DNA from: Tanytarsus gracilentus
Taxonomy: Eukaryota > Arthropoda > Insecta > Diptera > Chironomidae
NCBI GenBank assembly: GCA_038502055.1
Contig: JAXRKN010000039.1
Location: forward strand, 4,712,001-4,776,000
DNA length: 64,000 nucleotides
Direction of reading: 5' to 3'
This document shows positions 33,701 through 47,100 of the stretch, one piece after another (within the stretch, counting starts at the first letter, position 1; every line of letters begins with the position of its first letter). Made by a program: the position numbers and the translations under genes. The notes under the pieces are model-generated. The model did not search any database. It was not told where the DNA came from and was given only the letters and a program-made list of their open reading frames with translations.

Positions 33701-36700
33701 CTCAACTCTCCACTCAGAGCTTTGCTGTCCATTTTTTGCGTGCGTCTGTGAGCACATAGAAGAAGGAAAAATTGAGATTATTGACATCAATGCTTAACGA
33801 TGAAGGTTGTTTCCACATTAATGAGATGATAACGAAGAAACTCTCGCGAGAATTACTAAGTTTTTTAAATGCACACATATAAAAGAGATTTTTCAAAGCT
33901 TTATCGAAGGTCTTTAAGTTAAATGGTGAATTTAATGAAGATTAAATTTTCACTCCTTATAATATTAAATTTCATAATGCGTTTTATCAAAAAAATGTGA
34001 GCCGAAAATGGAAGAAATTTATTAACATCGAAAATTATTTTATTATTCAAAGTGTTATTCAAAACGAAGATTAAGAAAAAAAATTAATTTATATTAAAAT
34101 TAATATTCATTGACTTTATTCCAATAAATTAGGGTTGCGCTTTGAGAGTGTGTCTTCCGTTGAATATTAATTAGCAGCAGAGGAAATGTAAACAAGAAAT
34201 TTTAGGAGAAAATGTCACGTAAATAATTTTTTTTGCGGCTTCTTTGGTTGTGGAAGTTGGACAGAAATTAATTTTGCCATTCTTAGATTTTAATTGGCGA
34301 ATTTTTAATATTTTAAAATATTTAAAACTAGAAAGTTTGCCGATGGCAAGCCGTTCTTTGGTCACAGATATTAATTTTCTAGTGCAAACATTAAGTTCTT
34401 GTTTCAACTATTTAAATCCCGGTTTTTATAATCATCAGTTTAGGCAATTTTTTTCCTGGATTTTTTAATTAAGTGTTTAAAGAGTCAAGTCAATAATTTA
34501 ACTTGCGATTATTTGCTTAGGTTTTAAAATGTTTTTCAATTCTTAGAAATTTCTTAAATTTTTGTGAATTTTTCAATTTTTGTAAAATTCAGGGTAAAAT
34601 TTTTCTTTCTGAAATTTTATGATTTAAATAAAATTTAAATGTGAGAAAGATTTTGAATAATTTCAGCTTAAAGATTCACATTAAAATTCTTATTGGATTC
34701 TTTTGAAGCGTTATAAATTACAAAATTACAAAAGTCAGTTTTTATATGATTCGAAATTTTCAATTTCTTCTTTGCTGCTCTCAATTTTCTTCTAAAGAGC
34801 ATCTCAAACTTTTTTTTGCAAAAAGAAATATTTACGCTATTTGCATTCCTTCGTGAACAATTTAAAAGTATTAACTCTCTTCTCACAAAAAACGTGATGT
34901 TTTACGTAAACATTCATGGAGCAGAGGAAATAATAAAATTAGCACGATCTTTTATTTTTGTACACTCTCAACCACAATGGACAATGCTCATCAAAAAAAT
35001 AAAAAAAATTTGATTTGCTAAACTTTGCAAAAATTAATTTGAGAGAAGAAACATAAAAAATTCGCGCCACTTAACAGGTGTTTTTTCAAGGTCTTTGACT
35101 CTAATCGGTGGTATTAGTATAAAGAGCTATTTGGGAAGCTGACTTGAGACACACAACTACTCGAGAAGTCAAGTTTAATGAAAAGATTAAATTTTTTTGT
35201 CTGTTTTACTTCATCTTCTACCGACATATATTTCGTAAGTTCTTTTTTTATTGCCGTTTTCTAGTATATGATTCCGAGAGAGTGAGAGAAGTTATTAATG
35301 AATTATAGACACGCCGCTTATCGTCATCATTATGTGATGCTCTGTGCAAATATCTACTTTTTTTTCATACATTCACGCTATTAATTTACATAGAGACAAC
35401 AAAAAAAAAGCGTAAGAGAGGCGCAAAGATAAGATTATCATTAATTTCACAGACAAGCATGGAACAGAAGAGAGAGAAGAGTAATTTGCATACTAAATTT
35501 ATCAGCTCAGTTTGTTGAATGTATGCTCAACTCATAATAAAAATTACTACACATGAGATGAGCTTCGTTTCAATTCATTAACCGTTTCGCCTCCTTTCTC
35601 GCATTTTTTATGGGTAAATTATTGTATTTTTTCTACGTGAGACTCTGGTTGTGACATGTTAGGTAATATTTTATTAAAAATTTAAATTTCACGAGATTAA
35701 AATTAATTTTTATTCGACACCAAAATGGCCAAAATTTAAATTGTTAAAATATCTTCAAGTTTCCCTTTAGCTTTTGACATTTAAAAAATATATAAACTGT
35801 CATAGTTTACGACAACGGTCACACTTCGAAATCAATTTACACATTCCACTCGAAACGCTATGAAACATTCATAACTTGCTCAATGTACGTCTTTATTAAT
35901 TCATCACATTTCATTAATTACCAAAAATGAAATTTGTAGCTCTCTATATGCATCGAAGATTTAATTATCATCACTCACATTATAGATTGGCCCATAAGAG
36001 AATGCGTGAGTTGTGTGAAATTAATTGAACTCGACATTTGATTGAATTTCTTTCTCTCGTTTGCGTGTAGAAAAATATTTTTTTCGGCACTGTTTTCATT
36101 TTTCAACACTCACAAAAAAAATCGAGTAGGAAACGAAAGGAAAAAATCAAACATCTGTCAACTCATAAAGAAAAACAGAGAAAGAGTTTTTTTTTATGAA
36201 ATTTTTATAATTAACCAATTTCGAGTATGAACCATATGTTGGATGATTATCAAAAGAATAATTGAGATTTCTTAAAATTTAATCATCACAAAATGTGCAG
36301 GAAACGATTTTTAATAACCAGATCTTTAATATTGTCCGTTAAATTTTTTAATATTAAAATGCATTACCCTCGAGTTCACGCTTTAATAAATGAGCGCTGC
36401 ATTAAAACTTCATAATAAAATTCTATCGCACATCAAAATGAAAATATGAATGACACTTTCACACTCAATAAAGCAAGATTGTGAACGAAGAAAATTGAGA
36501 GCGCACCGAGAGATGAAAATGAAATTTGGGTCAAGATAACAACAAGAACTCTCTGGCCGAAGCAAATGAGTGCGAAATAAAATTCACTTTTTGCAAATTG
36601 AATTACAAACACGCCATTAAATTTTCGCCAACGCACTTCAATTAAAATGATATGCGAGAGAGAGACAATCGACATGCACATTTGCAGATTATATTTAACA

Positions 36701-37782
36701 GCGAGCGAGGAGAAATTAATTTCCAAGCTCAAAGTGCGAACGAGAGATAACCTGCGATGATCATCACGCTGGGTTTTATTGCGTTAAACACATACAGCGC
36801 ATGTAGATAGTTTATATCAAAAAGAAACTCTGTACTTTTATTTATTTAAATGTTCACGTCATCTTTATTAGGCCGAAAAAAAGAGTCTAGGTTTATCTTT
36901 GCATGCGTGTGTGCGAGTTAAAAACATTATAATAGAAAATGCAATCGAGGGTGTTCTAGAATTCGTTTGAATGTGGGTCAATTTTTTGGGTAATTTAACC
37001 ACGATATAGCAAAATTATTATTGAGTCATAAAAGATATTTTAAAATCACTCAAGCCTTTATTTAAGATCAATACTATCCCATCCCTCGGACTGCATTAAA
37101 ATAAATCCACTCGTTCACATTTCACATTGAATATCTCGACTAATTTACAATGAAAATGTCATAATAATTTTTGCGATTAACTTCAACAAATCTATAGCAA
37201 ATAATTTTTTTGTTTGAAATACCTTTCAATCTTGCTCTCTTGACTAATAGGATTAACATATTAAAATATCTCCAATCCATCTCGTAAAATGCGCGCGAGT
37301 GTAATAAAAATCGCTGCAATGTCAAATATATTAATCTTGTCATGCATCAGAGCAAGAAAAAGTTGTCTGCACATATTTCTTCAAAATCACTTCAATTTGC
37401 ACACGACAACAAAATTTTCGATAGATCTCTTGAGGAATTTTGGTTTTAATATTTGCATATGGGAACACTAAAGAGAAAAAAATTGTCGCAAGTAATAAAA
37501 AGAAACGATCTAGCAATTAACATATGCTGGCTGGTCATAAATTTCATTCATAGTCATTTTGCTATATTTAATTAACCGAGTGCCCACTTATGCCAATATT
37601 TTAGTCAATTAAATTTTTGAGAAAAAAAGTTTCTAGAGCGCGAATAAATGTTCACAAAATAACAGGGGTGGACGCTCATGATTCAAAGGTTTGAGTGTCT
37701 TATCCCTTATCATGATGTCACGATAGTTTAACAATTTATTCACGAATCATAAAAATTATCTTATCTTTTTTTTTCATTGCAG
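27726..37782. other. Region between candidate leader exon and first ADAMTS coding exon
   Basis: If the promoter at 26980 belongs to the ADAMTS gene, this is its first intron (about 10 kb); otherwise it is intergenic. It ends with a strong acceptor (T-rich tract then CATTGCAG at 37782). No recognisable exon lies inside. Items seen are a purine-rich patch at 28220-28400, an unassigned minus-strand frame (33308-33787), a TATAAAG with a downstream ATG and donor-like site (35118-35242), and a mini-hairpin (37663-37708). Confidence 0.45.
37663..37708. repeat. 46-bp inverted repeat with hAT-like terminal motif
   Basis: The left side CAGGGGTGGACGCTCA pairs with the right side TGAGTGTCTTATCCCTTA around a short AT-rich loop. 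The left side is the same terminal motif as at 12922, differing by one base in the ACACT part. It lies about 75 bases before the leader acceptor of the ADAMTS gene. It is probably a minimal deletion derivative of a MITE. Confidence 0.5.
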
Positions 37783-37936
37783 AATCTCTCCTTCTCACTC
37801 ACTCACCACAACCATCTCTCTCTAAATAATTTAAAATTAACTCCCGCGAATGAACGATAAATTTTTAAGACGAATATCCGCGTGTATAATTAATAGAAAT
37901 TAATTTTAAGGTTAAGGAAAAAAGTAATAAGACAAA
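37783..37936 (+). other. AdamTS-A: 5' leader part of the first ADAMTS coding exon, with a uORF
   Basis: Follows the acceptor TTTTTTTCATTGCAG at 37782. A uORF of 17 codons plus stop runs at 37850-37903 and ends 33 bases before the main ATG at 37937, which has the good context GACAAAATGACG (A at -3). Because the leader starts at an acceptor, at least one upstream noncoding exon is expected. Confidence 0.6.
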
Positions 37937-38153
37937 ATGACGACACCGCGATGGACTAAAAGCGTCTATGTCAAATTGATATTAGCAATTCTAGTGATTC
38001 TCTGTATTTTTACATTTGTTTTGCTAAGTAATTCATACAAATTTTTCGGTACGAGCTCCATATCGTCATCGACGACGGCGTCGGTGAGCAGTGAGGTGGA
38101 GGAATCGAGGAGGACTAGTAATCTTAAGTCACTGGTTGAGTTGTGGCTCAAAG
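37937..38153 (+). CDS. AdamTS-A: ADAMTS exon 1: N-terminal hydrophobic segment
   Basis: 72 codons plus one base, donor AAAG|GTAAGT. After a basic start (MTTPRWTKSVYVK) come 17 strongly hydrophobic residues (LILAILVILCIFTFVLL), then a Ser/Thr-rich linker. It could be a signal peptide with a longish n-region or an uncleaved signal anchor. The presence of a furin site and secreted domains favours secretion. Confidence 0.75.
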
Positions 38154-41100
38154 GTAAGTCAAATTATTTAAATCTTTCTTCTCTATGAGAGATGTTTTAG
38201 TGATGCTGATGTCATGTCGCGTGTTTGAACTTTTAACGCGATTTACATTTTTTCGAATGATAAATTTAAATATGATGAAGAAGTTGCAAGGGATGAGTAG
38301 ACTTACTTTTTATATCTTTAATATCTTTTAGAAGAAAAAAACGAATAATTTACTATCCCTTGAAAAATAAAAATATTCAGCACCAAAATAGACTCAAAAT
38401 TTAAATGCTCAATAGATCTCGATGGCTCAAGTTGAACTTTTGATTATCCCAGACATCATATCGTTGTTAATTACTCTTATGGGTTATTTGCATAAAGTAA
38501 CACTAGCATCGTTTATATGCCAAAATATCATCATCATCTCCAGTGTTTTTCTTCGCTCTCTCAATCGACGCCGATCATCATAAATTGCCGATTTTTATAG
38601 TCGCATAGTTGTCACTCTTAAAGTGGCTTTTTTTCTCAACATTTTGTGTCTAGTTTATTTTTATTACATGCAAATGGAATTTTAGTGAGTCAATGTGCGA
38701 CCACTTACGGTGGTGTTAATTATGTCAATTTTATTATGAACTATAAATTTAAAGCCTCGGGTACACCTGGAAATTAGCAAACATGTTGGATGGAGTTAAC
38801 ATGATTTGAGCAATGACATTAAGAAGAAAAAAATTAAACCACTTGAAGTTATTTAAATTCAATTAATTAAGCATTTTCACTTGAATCTCAGCAAAGCTTA
38901 AAACTCACCATGATTTATCGTGATTAATGCCTCGTGTTCGTTCATTGACGCTTTAAGTTGAATTTTACGTCACTTGCTCTCTAAAATCCGCACATTTTGC
39001 AATATTTTTCATTAATTGAAAGCGACATGTTCATAAATCGTAAAAAAATTTGTCCTATTTTAATTAAAAATTTTTTACGCTCCCAGCGATTTCGTCCAAT
39101 TTTTCATTGAAAAAGAGGAAGTTTACATTAATGCATAAATAGTTATAGTTGCCCGATTGGCAATTTGTTGACACAATTTTTTTGAGTCACACTGATACTG
39201 TGTACACACCATTTGGTGAGTGTGTGTATGCTTAATAAGAGTGCTGAATCAAATGAATTAATAAATTCACACATCACGCTTCAGTGCGGAAGACAAACAA
39301 ATGATGCAAAAAATATTTTTCATTCATGAAGACCTCATGAAAGCAATGAGATGAACGACACACGCTCTTAGATGTATAAATACCACACATATGTATGCTT
39401 TGTGCTAACATGTGTGCTTAAAATATAATTTTTTATATTATTTGCGGAAAAAAGAAGAAATGTTGGCAAAATTGTGACTTTTAGAATGATGATGATGATT
39501 AATACGTGTTTAGGATATTTTTTCACTTAATTTTTTGAGAAGATGAAAAGAGAGCGAAAAGTTTTATAGACGTTGGGTGAAAATAGATTTTAAAGGTGGG
39601 AAGATGTCTGAGATTATTTTTTCTCCAACAAAATATTTCTAAAATATTTACTTAATTAATTTTAATCAACAACCAATCAGTGAAGTGATTTCAAATGCTA
39701 TAAAATAATTTGATGTAAATCCACGCAACATCATTTTACTAATAAAATAACCATAATCAATTCATCAATCGCTCTTTCCTTCATCATGTTCCACCCTTAT
39801 CAATGGAATGTTAATTGAATCTTGAATGATGAGATAACGAGTTTTTAGACAGTGTACCATAAAGAAGGAGAATGAGCATGCAGAAGAAGGCAACAATAGT
39901 GGAGAGTCAAAAAGAGTTTAATGACCTTACAAAAAAATGATATGGAAACAATTATTAGAAAAAAATAATATTGAGTCGCCTTAAACATAGTATTGACCTT
40001 AAACTTGAGTTGCCTTTGCTGCCCACATAAAAAAATATAAAAAATGTGAGAGTCACATTTTATTTACATTTTTAAGCCGCGATAGTTTTTATTAATATGC
40101 AGGTCGCGTTCTTAGTACAGAAAAAAATATAACAATACACAAGTTAAAATTTTTGTAGTGCACAAGAATTTTTGGGGTCGATTTAAAATTTTTCAAAGTT
40201 GTTCAACAACCAAAACTACATTTGTTATTACACGCATGAGACTCACATCAAAATACCTTGTAAATTTTGCATGTAAGTCGATTTTAATTTGTCAACTACT
40301 CGACATATTAAAATTTTGTTTTCATTGCGTGCGCTCGGAATTTTTTTTGCGTACTTTATGCATTTTATTATCTCACACTCGGTATTTGTGGTTTTTTTCG
40401 AGTACAACAATGGAATATTAAGAGTCAATCATTATAAATCACTCTCCGGGAAGCTTTTGTGCTTCCCGATGTCCATGTGCTGTCGTTATTTTAATTTTCA
40501 ATTATTGAGCAAGTTCAGAACGAGTGTGAGTCACATTTGGGGTCATTAAGATTAACTTTGCAGCACTTTTCGTGAATATATAACGAAAAAATTTATTACA
40601 AACGACGCGCGTTCGCTACTTTATTGCTTATTAGCAAATCCCTTCGAGTTGTAATTGCGTAAAATCGTAAACATCAATCGTCAGATAAACGAATGGATTG
40701 AAATTCACTATAAGTTATACGAGCCGTCTATGGGTGCTAGAAAGTTGCATTTCACATTTAAGCTGATCGAATGCACATGTGAAGATAGCACTTAAAAAGT
40801 TTTGTTGCGTAATTTTGAAAAGATAAAAAAATAGGCAGAAAAATAATTTTAAATTAAAGGTTCGATTCCTAAATTTATCAAAATCGAATACACAAAGTTT
40901 TATGTCAAACCTCAACAAAAATCCTAAGAAAAATTATTAAAATCGCAAATTAAAAAAGTTCTCACCTGATTTTTAATTCAGAGAAATAAAGTTTCCACTG
41001 AAATTGAAAGCTAATCAGTTTCGAGCGACAAAAGCTTCATCGTTGATCCATCGAAAATATTTGACGACCTCCAAAGTATGAAACGCGATATTTTTCGCGA

Positions 41101-44100
41101 CATCAGCGACACATCATAAAGTTTTTTATTATCAGAAGCGAAAAATGAATTTCATTATGATATTTTTTTACTCGCAGATCATCCAGAAGCTACACTATCA
41201 TCTCACGATGGAAGTAGCAACTTTAAACTACTAGCATTACTCAATTCATCGATGCCAGAACTACTAAAGCAACTGCCAGACATGAGAGAAATCACCGAAT
41301 ATTGGATAGTGTATCCAAATAAAATTCAAGTGCCATTGCATAAAGACGATTTATTGTATGAATCCAATCGAAATACTTCCAGTGCATTAATTTTAGGTAA
41401 GAGGCAAACACCGAAAAAAAAGATTGATCGTTGTGCAATTTGTTAATTGACCGGCGCTCTTTTGGCTCGTTTTTTTTCTCGCACACACAGATAATAAATA
41501 TCCTCACCATAAAACTGGTCATTATCGTAATAAATCATCAAAAATATGGGATCCTCATCCACAGTACGAGATCATTGCCAATGGACAAGAATTTGTGCTC
41601 AACTTACGCCCTGAGTCAGATTATGTTGCACCAAATCTCGAGGTAAATTGCAATTTACGTATCATTAGTGTTATTAATGACTCGCCGCCCCAGTATTTTG
41701 CTTGAAATTTGAGATCGCACACCCGCACGTGAAAGATGAATGAGAAAATTTTACTATTTTTGCGCGAGATATTTCCTCGATTTTCGACGCTTTTACTTTG
41801 TAATGAAAATTAGTTTTGTAAAATAATATTTTGACTCGATTTGAGTGCTGTAATATGGCTGTAACATGAACAATTATAATTTTTATGACTTTAACCTCGC
41901 TTTAACACTTGTTAAAGTATGAAAGTGAATTTAAGATGTCAAAATAAACTTCCACACCTTGCATTAAATTTATTAATAAATCGCTAATTTGCTTGCATAT
42001 TAAATGTTTGCTGAAAGTAGTAAGACAGATGAAAATTCAAAATTTGAACGTGTTCCAAGAAATCCCGTCTGATGAGAGAGTGAACCACTGCACACATAAT
42101 ATTTTGAGTTTTAAATCTACATTTCCTTTACAAATCCTGCCAACGCCACAAACAAAAATCTCAGACGTCTCAGACAAATATTAATGAAATGTCCATCAAA
42201 ACTGCACATTTTATATTTATTTTATTTTTGAAAAATGATCTTAAGTTTTTCCGCCGCTGCAATTTGCGTTGAATTAATTTCATATACCTGCAATAAATTT
42301 ATTTCTTTAATGTGGTGTAAAATTAATATTTTCTCTCTCTCACTCGATGTCGATGCTTTTATGAGTGGGTCACATAATATATGCGAGACCTAACAGGTTG
42401 TATGACTGGATAATGTATGAGAGCGATAACTCGAATAATTTCAATTAATCCGACAACGTCAAGGAGGTTAAATTTATTCTCAAAATATTTCCAATGAATT
42501 TATAAAATAACCAGAATTTTACTCCCCTTGGCGGGCATATTTCTTCCTCTGCATGAGATGAAAAATGACAGAAAAGAAAACTAATTGAGCTTTCAATTAA
42601 TTAAATTTACAGGTGACTCACGTATGGCAAAATTCAAATCTGAGGAACAAGGATGAGCAGCGGGAGCATCTTGATGAACGAGAGTGTCATTACAACGGCA
42701 CCATAGAGGGCGATGACAAGTCTCGTGTTGCTGTATCGCTTTGCGATGGCATGGTGAGTTCATCTGAAAGTTTCTTGACATAAGGCGCGGAAAACTCTGA
42801 ACGACCTTGACATGAAATACAGACCTCAAACGCAAGATTATTAAACAAGAAATAAATTAGATCTGTTTCTATAAATACGAAAAATGCTATCTCTCTCTCT
42901 CACTCACTTGTTCGCTCTTCTTTAGGCCAGATATCTCGTGAGCGCGTGTAGTGTGTGGAAAAGTTCATTAAATTCACGATATGTTTACATAGCGCTTTAA
43001 TTCTTTTTATTTTTTCTGCTCTCCATAGCCACAGAAAAAAATTGAGAGCAAAGCTGATTGTTTAAATTTTTTTTGAGGGAGTTTGTGTTTTTTGGGACTT
43101 TAAGTTGCATAACTCAACTGTTTGAGGAACATTTTCTTACAAAGTGAATTTAGAAAAAAATTGTTGATTTTATTTAAAAATGAATTTTTAAATCTTCAAA
43201 TTGATTTTTGACAAAATGTAAGGTGACGGCACCACGATCTTCATAGCAATATCCAGAAATAGCTTTTACAATATAAAAAATTTCGAGGCCAAGGATCGAG
43301 ATGGAAATATTTTATGACTTTTAATTTTTTATCCAGACCAATTTTCGAAAAAAAAATTAATGCCAATAATTTCTTATCGCGCCGCTTTTAAAAGAAACTC
43401 GCGATGTTTTTTGGCTGATGTCAGCACCAGAAAGTCATAATTTTTTTCCTATCGCTGCCTCTATAAATCAATCAATTTCACTCTCATATTAATAATCATC
43501 TTCCAGAAGTGCGAAGAGAGAAAAATATACATAAAACTCTTTTTTATATAAATAAAAATTTTGTTGCAAATTTTTTAGAGACATGTCGATTTTTCTTCAC
43601 GTTCGAAAGCGAAAAAAAAATAAATACTTCTCATTTTACGCCTTTCATCGTAATCGTTATGCAAAATTTCAGATTTGTGTTTACTCAAATTTCTTCTTCT
43701 TGCAATGTCATCAACGGCGGCAAGGCGACAACGATCGCAAAAAAATCTTCTTCCTAAATCTAGATAAATTTGTCTGATTCATCGCACAAAAACTCAATGT
43801 TAATTTTATATCACTATCTAAATCTCTCTAACAATAACGATTTGTTATTTATAGTCGATTTAATTTATCACCTCTTAAGCTATGCGTAGCCGTGTGTGCG
43901 AATTTTTCTTTAATCTAGATCAGTGGAGTGAGTGTCTAGGTCTGCACAGAAAATTTGTGTGCGATTGTAATTTTAAGACAAAAAAATCTCTCATCAACAT
44001 GTTAAATTTTTTTTTGTTGCCGGCGTTTCGAAAAAAAGGGTTTAGACGCTTGTGATTTAAATTGAAAAAGTTAATTGTCTTCAAAATTTCTTTATTTTGA

Positions 44101-47100
44101 TTTTTCGTTGACCAAATGGTAAAATTTTATTTTTTTGTGTAAATAAATTATTTTTAGAGAGAATGCTTTGGCTGTCCGAAAGACTTTTCTCGCGCTTATA
44201 AATTCGCAAATAAATTATTGCAAAAAAAATTCGCATATGAGGAAATTTATTTTGTTTCTACGCTCGTTTGAGTGGAAAATTTATTTTCTTACACGCGAAA
44301 GTGTAAGCAACACTTTTCAACAATTGCAAACGCAGATTTTTTTTCTCGCGAAAATCCTTTAAGGAAAACATATGTTGCTAATTGTGTTGCTGAGTTGAAT
44401 GTACGATGATGATGCAGCATAAGTTGAAGGGTGTTTTGTGGAAAATATTTTTTTAATTTGGATTTTTGAGCAAATTTCAGAATTTTTTTATGATGAATTA
44501 TTAACCGTATGTTACAGGACATAGGGATTATATTATTTGCTCTCTATCAAAGAGTCAAAATTATTTCGATAGTTAATAAAATTTTAGCAAATTTTCCTCC
44601 GATAAAAAAATTAACAACCCCACTTCTAAAAGTTCAGAAACATGCAATTCGCATTTTTTCGTTGCAAATTACTGGCAATAGAGAAGAAATTTAAATTACC
44701 TTAAAATGTTATTCAACTGCGGCAATAGAAGCCAGTTCATAAATAAGAAGAGTGTGGAAAAATTTAAATAGAAAATGTACACTCCACAGCGAGAGTTAAT
44801 AAGAAAAAATTTAAATTTTCATGGAAAAACTATTTGTATACAAACATAAGTCTCTCAGCACTTGTTCTTTGTAGCTCACATCTAAAAAAATTGTATAACA
44901 CTCACAGAGAGAGAGTGAAGGAGATTCTTTAACTTCTAGGATGGAATTTTAATTACATTCAGCAGTTCATTTAACAACGTTCCTCTTCACTCCAGCAGCA
45001 GAAGCAAAAAAAGTATTCTCGCGCGGGCATTTTTTAAAACATCAAACGATCAGTTGCTGAAGCTCCGAATGCAAATAACCTAAATTCACGCAAAAAACGT
45101 GAATGTGAATTATGGGCTTGTTGAAAAAAGATTTGCTTTGTGATAAAATATATACACACATGCGGTTTTATTTCGAGGAAAAAGAAAAGCCGGTAGAAAA
45201 GTTTCTCTCCGTACGTCACGATCGTCTCGTGAAATTTAATTCTAAAGAATTTTTCATCTTCTTTAATGTAGGTCATAATTACTTTTATTCTCATATTTCG
45301 CTGAGCGAATTTTCTTTGCATTATTATAAGAATAGCCACGGCATCAATCATGAGTAACCCTAGAAGATTGGATGCATGCATCAAAGAGAGTCAAGCGATG
45401 GAAATTTTTCATCTTTTTAAAATTAAATTCCACTTTGCTGTTTTTACTTTGCAAAGAAAAAAGAAATCAAACGTCTAATCTCAACTCGATGATTACAGTT
45501 CAAGGCTGTGCACGCTTTTTCATAAAAACTCATTTTCTAGATCTCGAAATATATTTTTTCCTTCTTCACTCGCGCATATTCACATATGGACAGCTTTCCT
45601 GCCTTCTCTGGGTGCTGTTTGTACACGAGCGGCGCATTTTAAAAAGTTTATGGGTAATTAACAGTTTTTTAATACACACATAGAATTGTTGTTATGTTTT
45701 TTTGTAGCAACGTAAATGCGAATAAGCTCTCAAAGATTTATGCTTTAAATTCGCGTATTTGATTTCAATTAAATGATTTGAAGTTTAAATTTATATTTTA
45801 AGAAATTCTCAAAAGAGAGAACAAATTTTTTTTTGCGTCTCGCTGCGTTGCTTTGGAAGTTTGTTATAGAGTATAGGAAATGAAACCAAACAGACGGCAG
45901 TCTATTTGTCTATTCATCGAGATCTCTTTTTGCTATGTTTTTCAAACAATTTTTTCGGGTGAAACCCAGTGAAAAAATTTCAAAATATATTTTTTGAAAT
46001 AGTAAAAATTAAAATCTTAATAAATAAATTTTACTCACCGGGTAGCTCACACATGGAGGAGATATATGTGTCATGTGAGGTAATAAAGACTCATTACAAC
46101 ATCACACCAAGCCGATCATAAAAGAGAAGGTGATTGAAAGGTAGCCGTTGAGTCTGGGCGAGTCAATCATAACAATTCCCACCTCTTAGACTAGCGCACA
46201 AAAACTCTTTTTGTGCGAGATGCTGAAGTAAATTATCTTCACTATAATCTTGAGAGAACGATCGTAAAAAAATGTATGCTGAGATGATCACTATAGGGAG
46301 CTATTCACTGAATAATGATGACGAGTTTTTCACGCTGTGAGAGAACAAAAAATTGTTTAAATATTAGCTAATGGACAATCATAAAAAACATCGCTTGACA
46401 AATTTTTAATTTATGTAAAGCTTCTTCAAAGGGCTTTTGAGTTCCCTCTTGTAAACACCACCGGGGAAATTACCACATTAAACTCACATGACGGCATCAG
46501 GAAATTAAGGTTAAAAATATTAACACATAAATGCGTTTTTGATCGCGCACGCTTTTAATCCGATTTTCATGAATATTCCGAGAAGAAAAAAATTTATGAT
46601 CTATAATATGTCATGTGAAGCAAACCAGCACTACTGAGAGATGATATTCAAAATATTTCAATACATTAATCAATTCATTACGCACATTGTAAAAGAAATC
46701 AAAGAGCATAAATCAAAATGGGATCTTGGTGTCTAAATATTTTTATATCGCTTGAAAATTGAAATACTTTGAAGAATTCAGTGAATTATAGAAATGAAAA
46801 ATACTATTGTGAATTGAAAAACTTTGATTTACGACGATTGATCGATGGGACGATGAGAGATGTTGATTAGCAATCGAAATGCTTTAGATACTTTACAAGT
46901 TTCAAGGCGAGCCCTTTAATAAAATAATGAATATTTTTTTTCTAAAATATCTCAACCACTTTGTAGATAGTCTGAGATATTTTATTAAAAGTTTTAAGTC
47001 ATAAACCCAATTAATGCTTCACAAAGATTTTCCTTGAAATTTATTTTCACCCTACCGAAAGTTCATCACCATTAAGCCAATCTATAAAGAACAATGGCTA

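Noticed and set aside
40857..40872. GGTTCGATTCC, resembling a tRNA T-arm
   Set aside because: No D-arm, anticodon arm or paired acceptor stem could be placed around it.
45034..45384. Overlapping open frames on both strands in ADAMTS intron 4
   Set aside because: Neither has a recognisable motif; mutual openness on both strands and AT-rich composition suggest chance.
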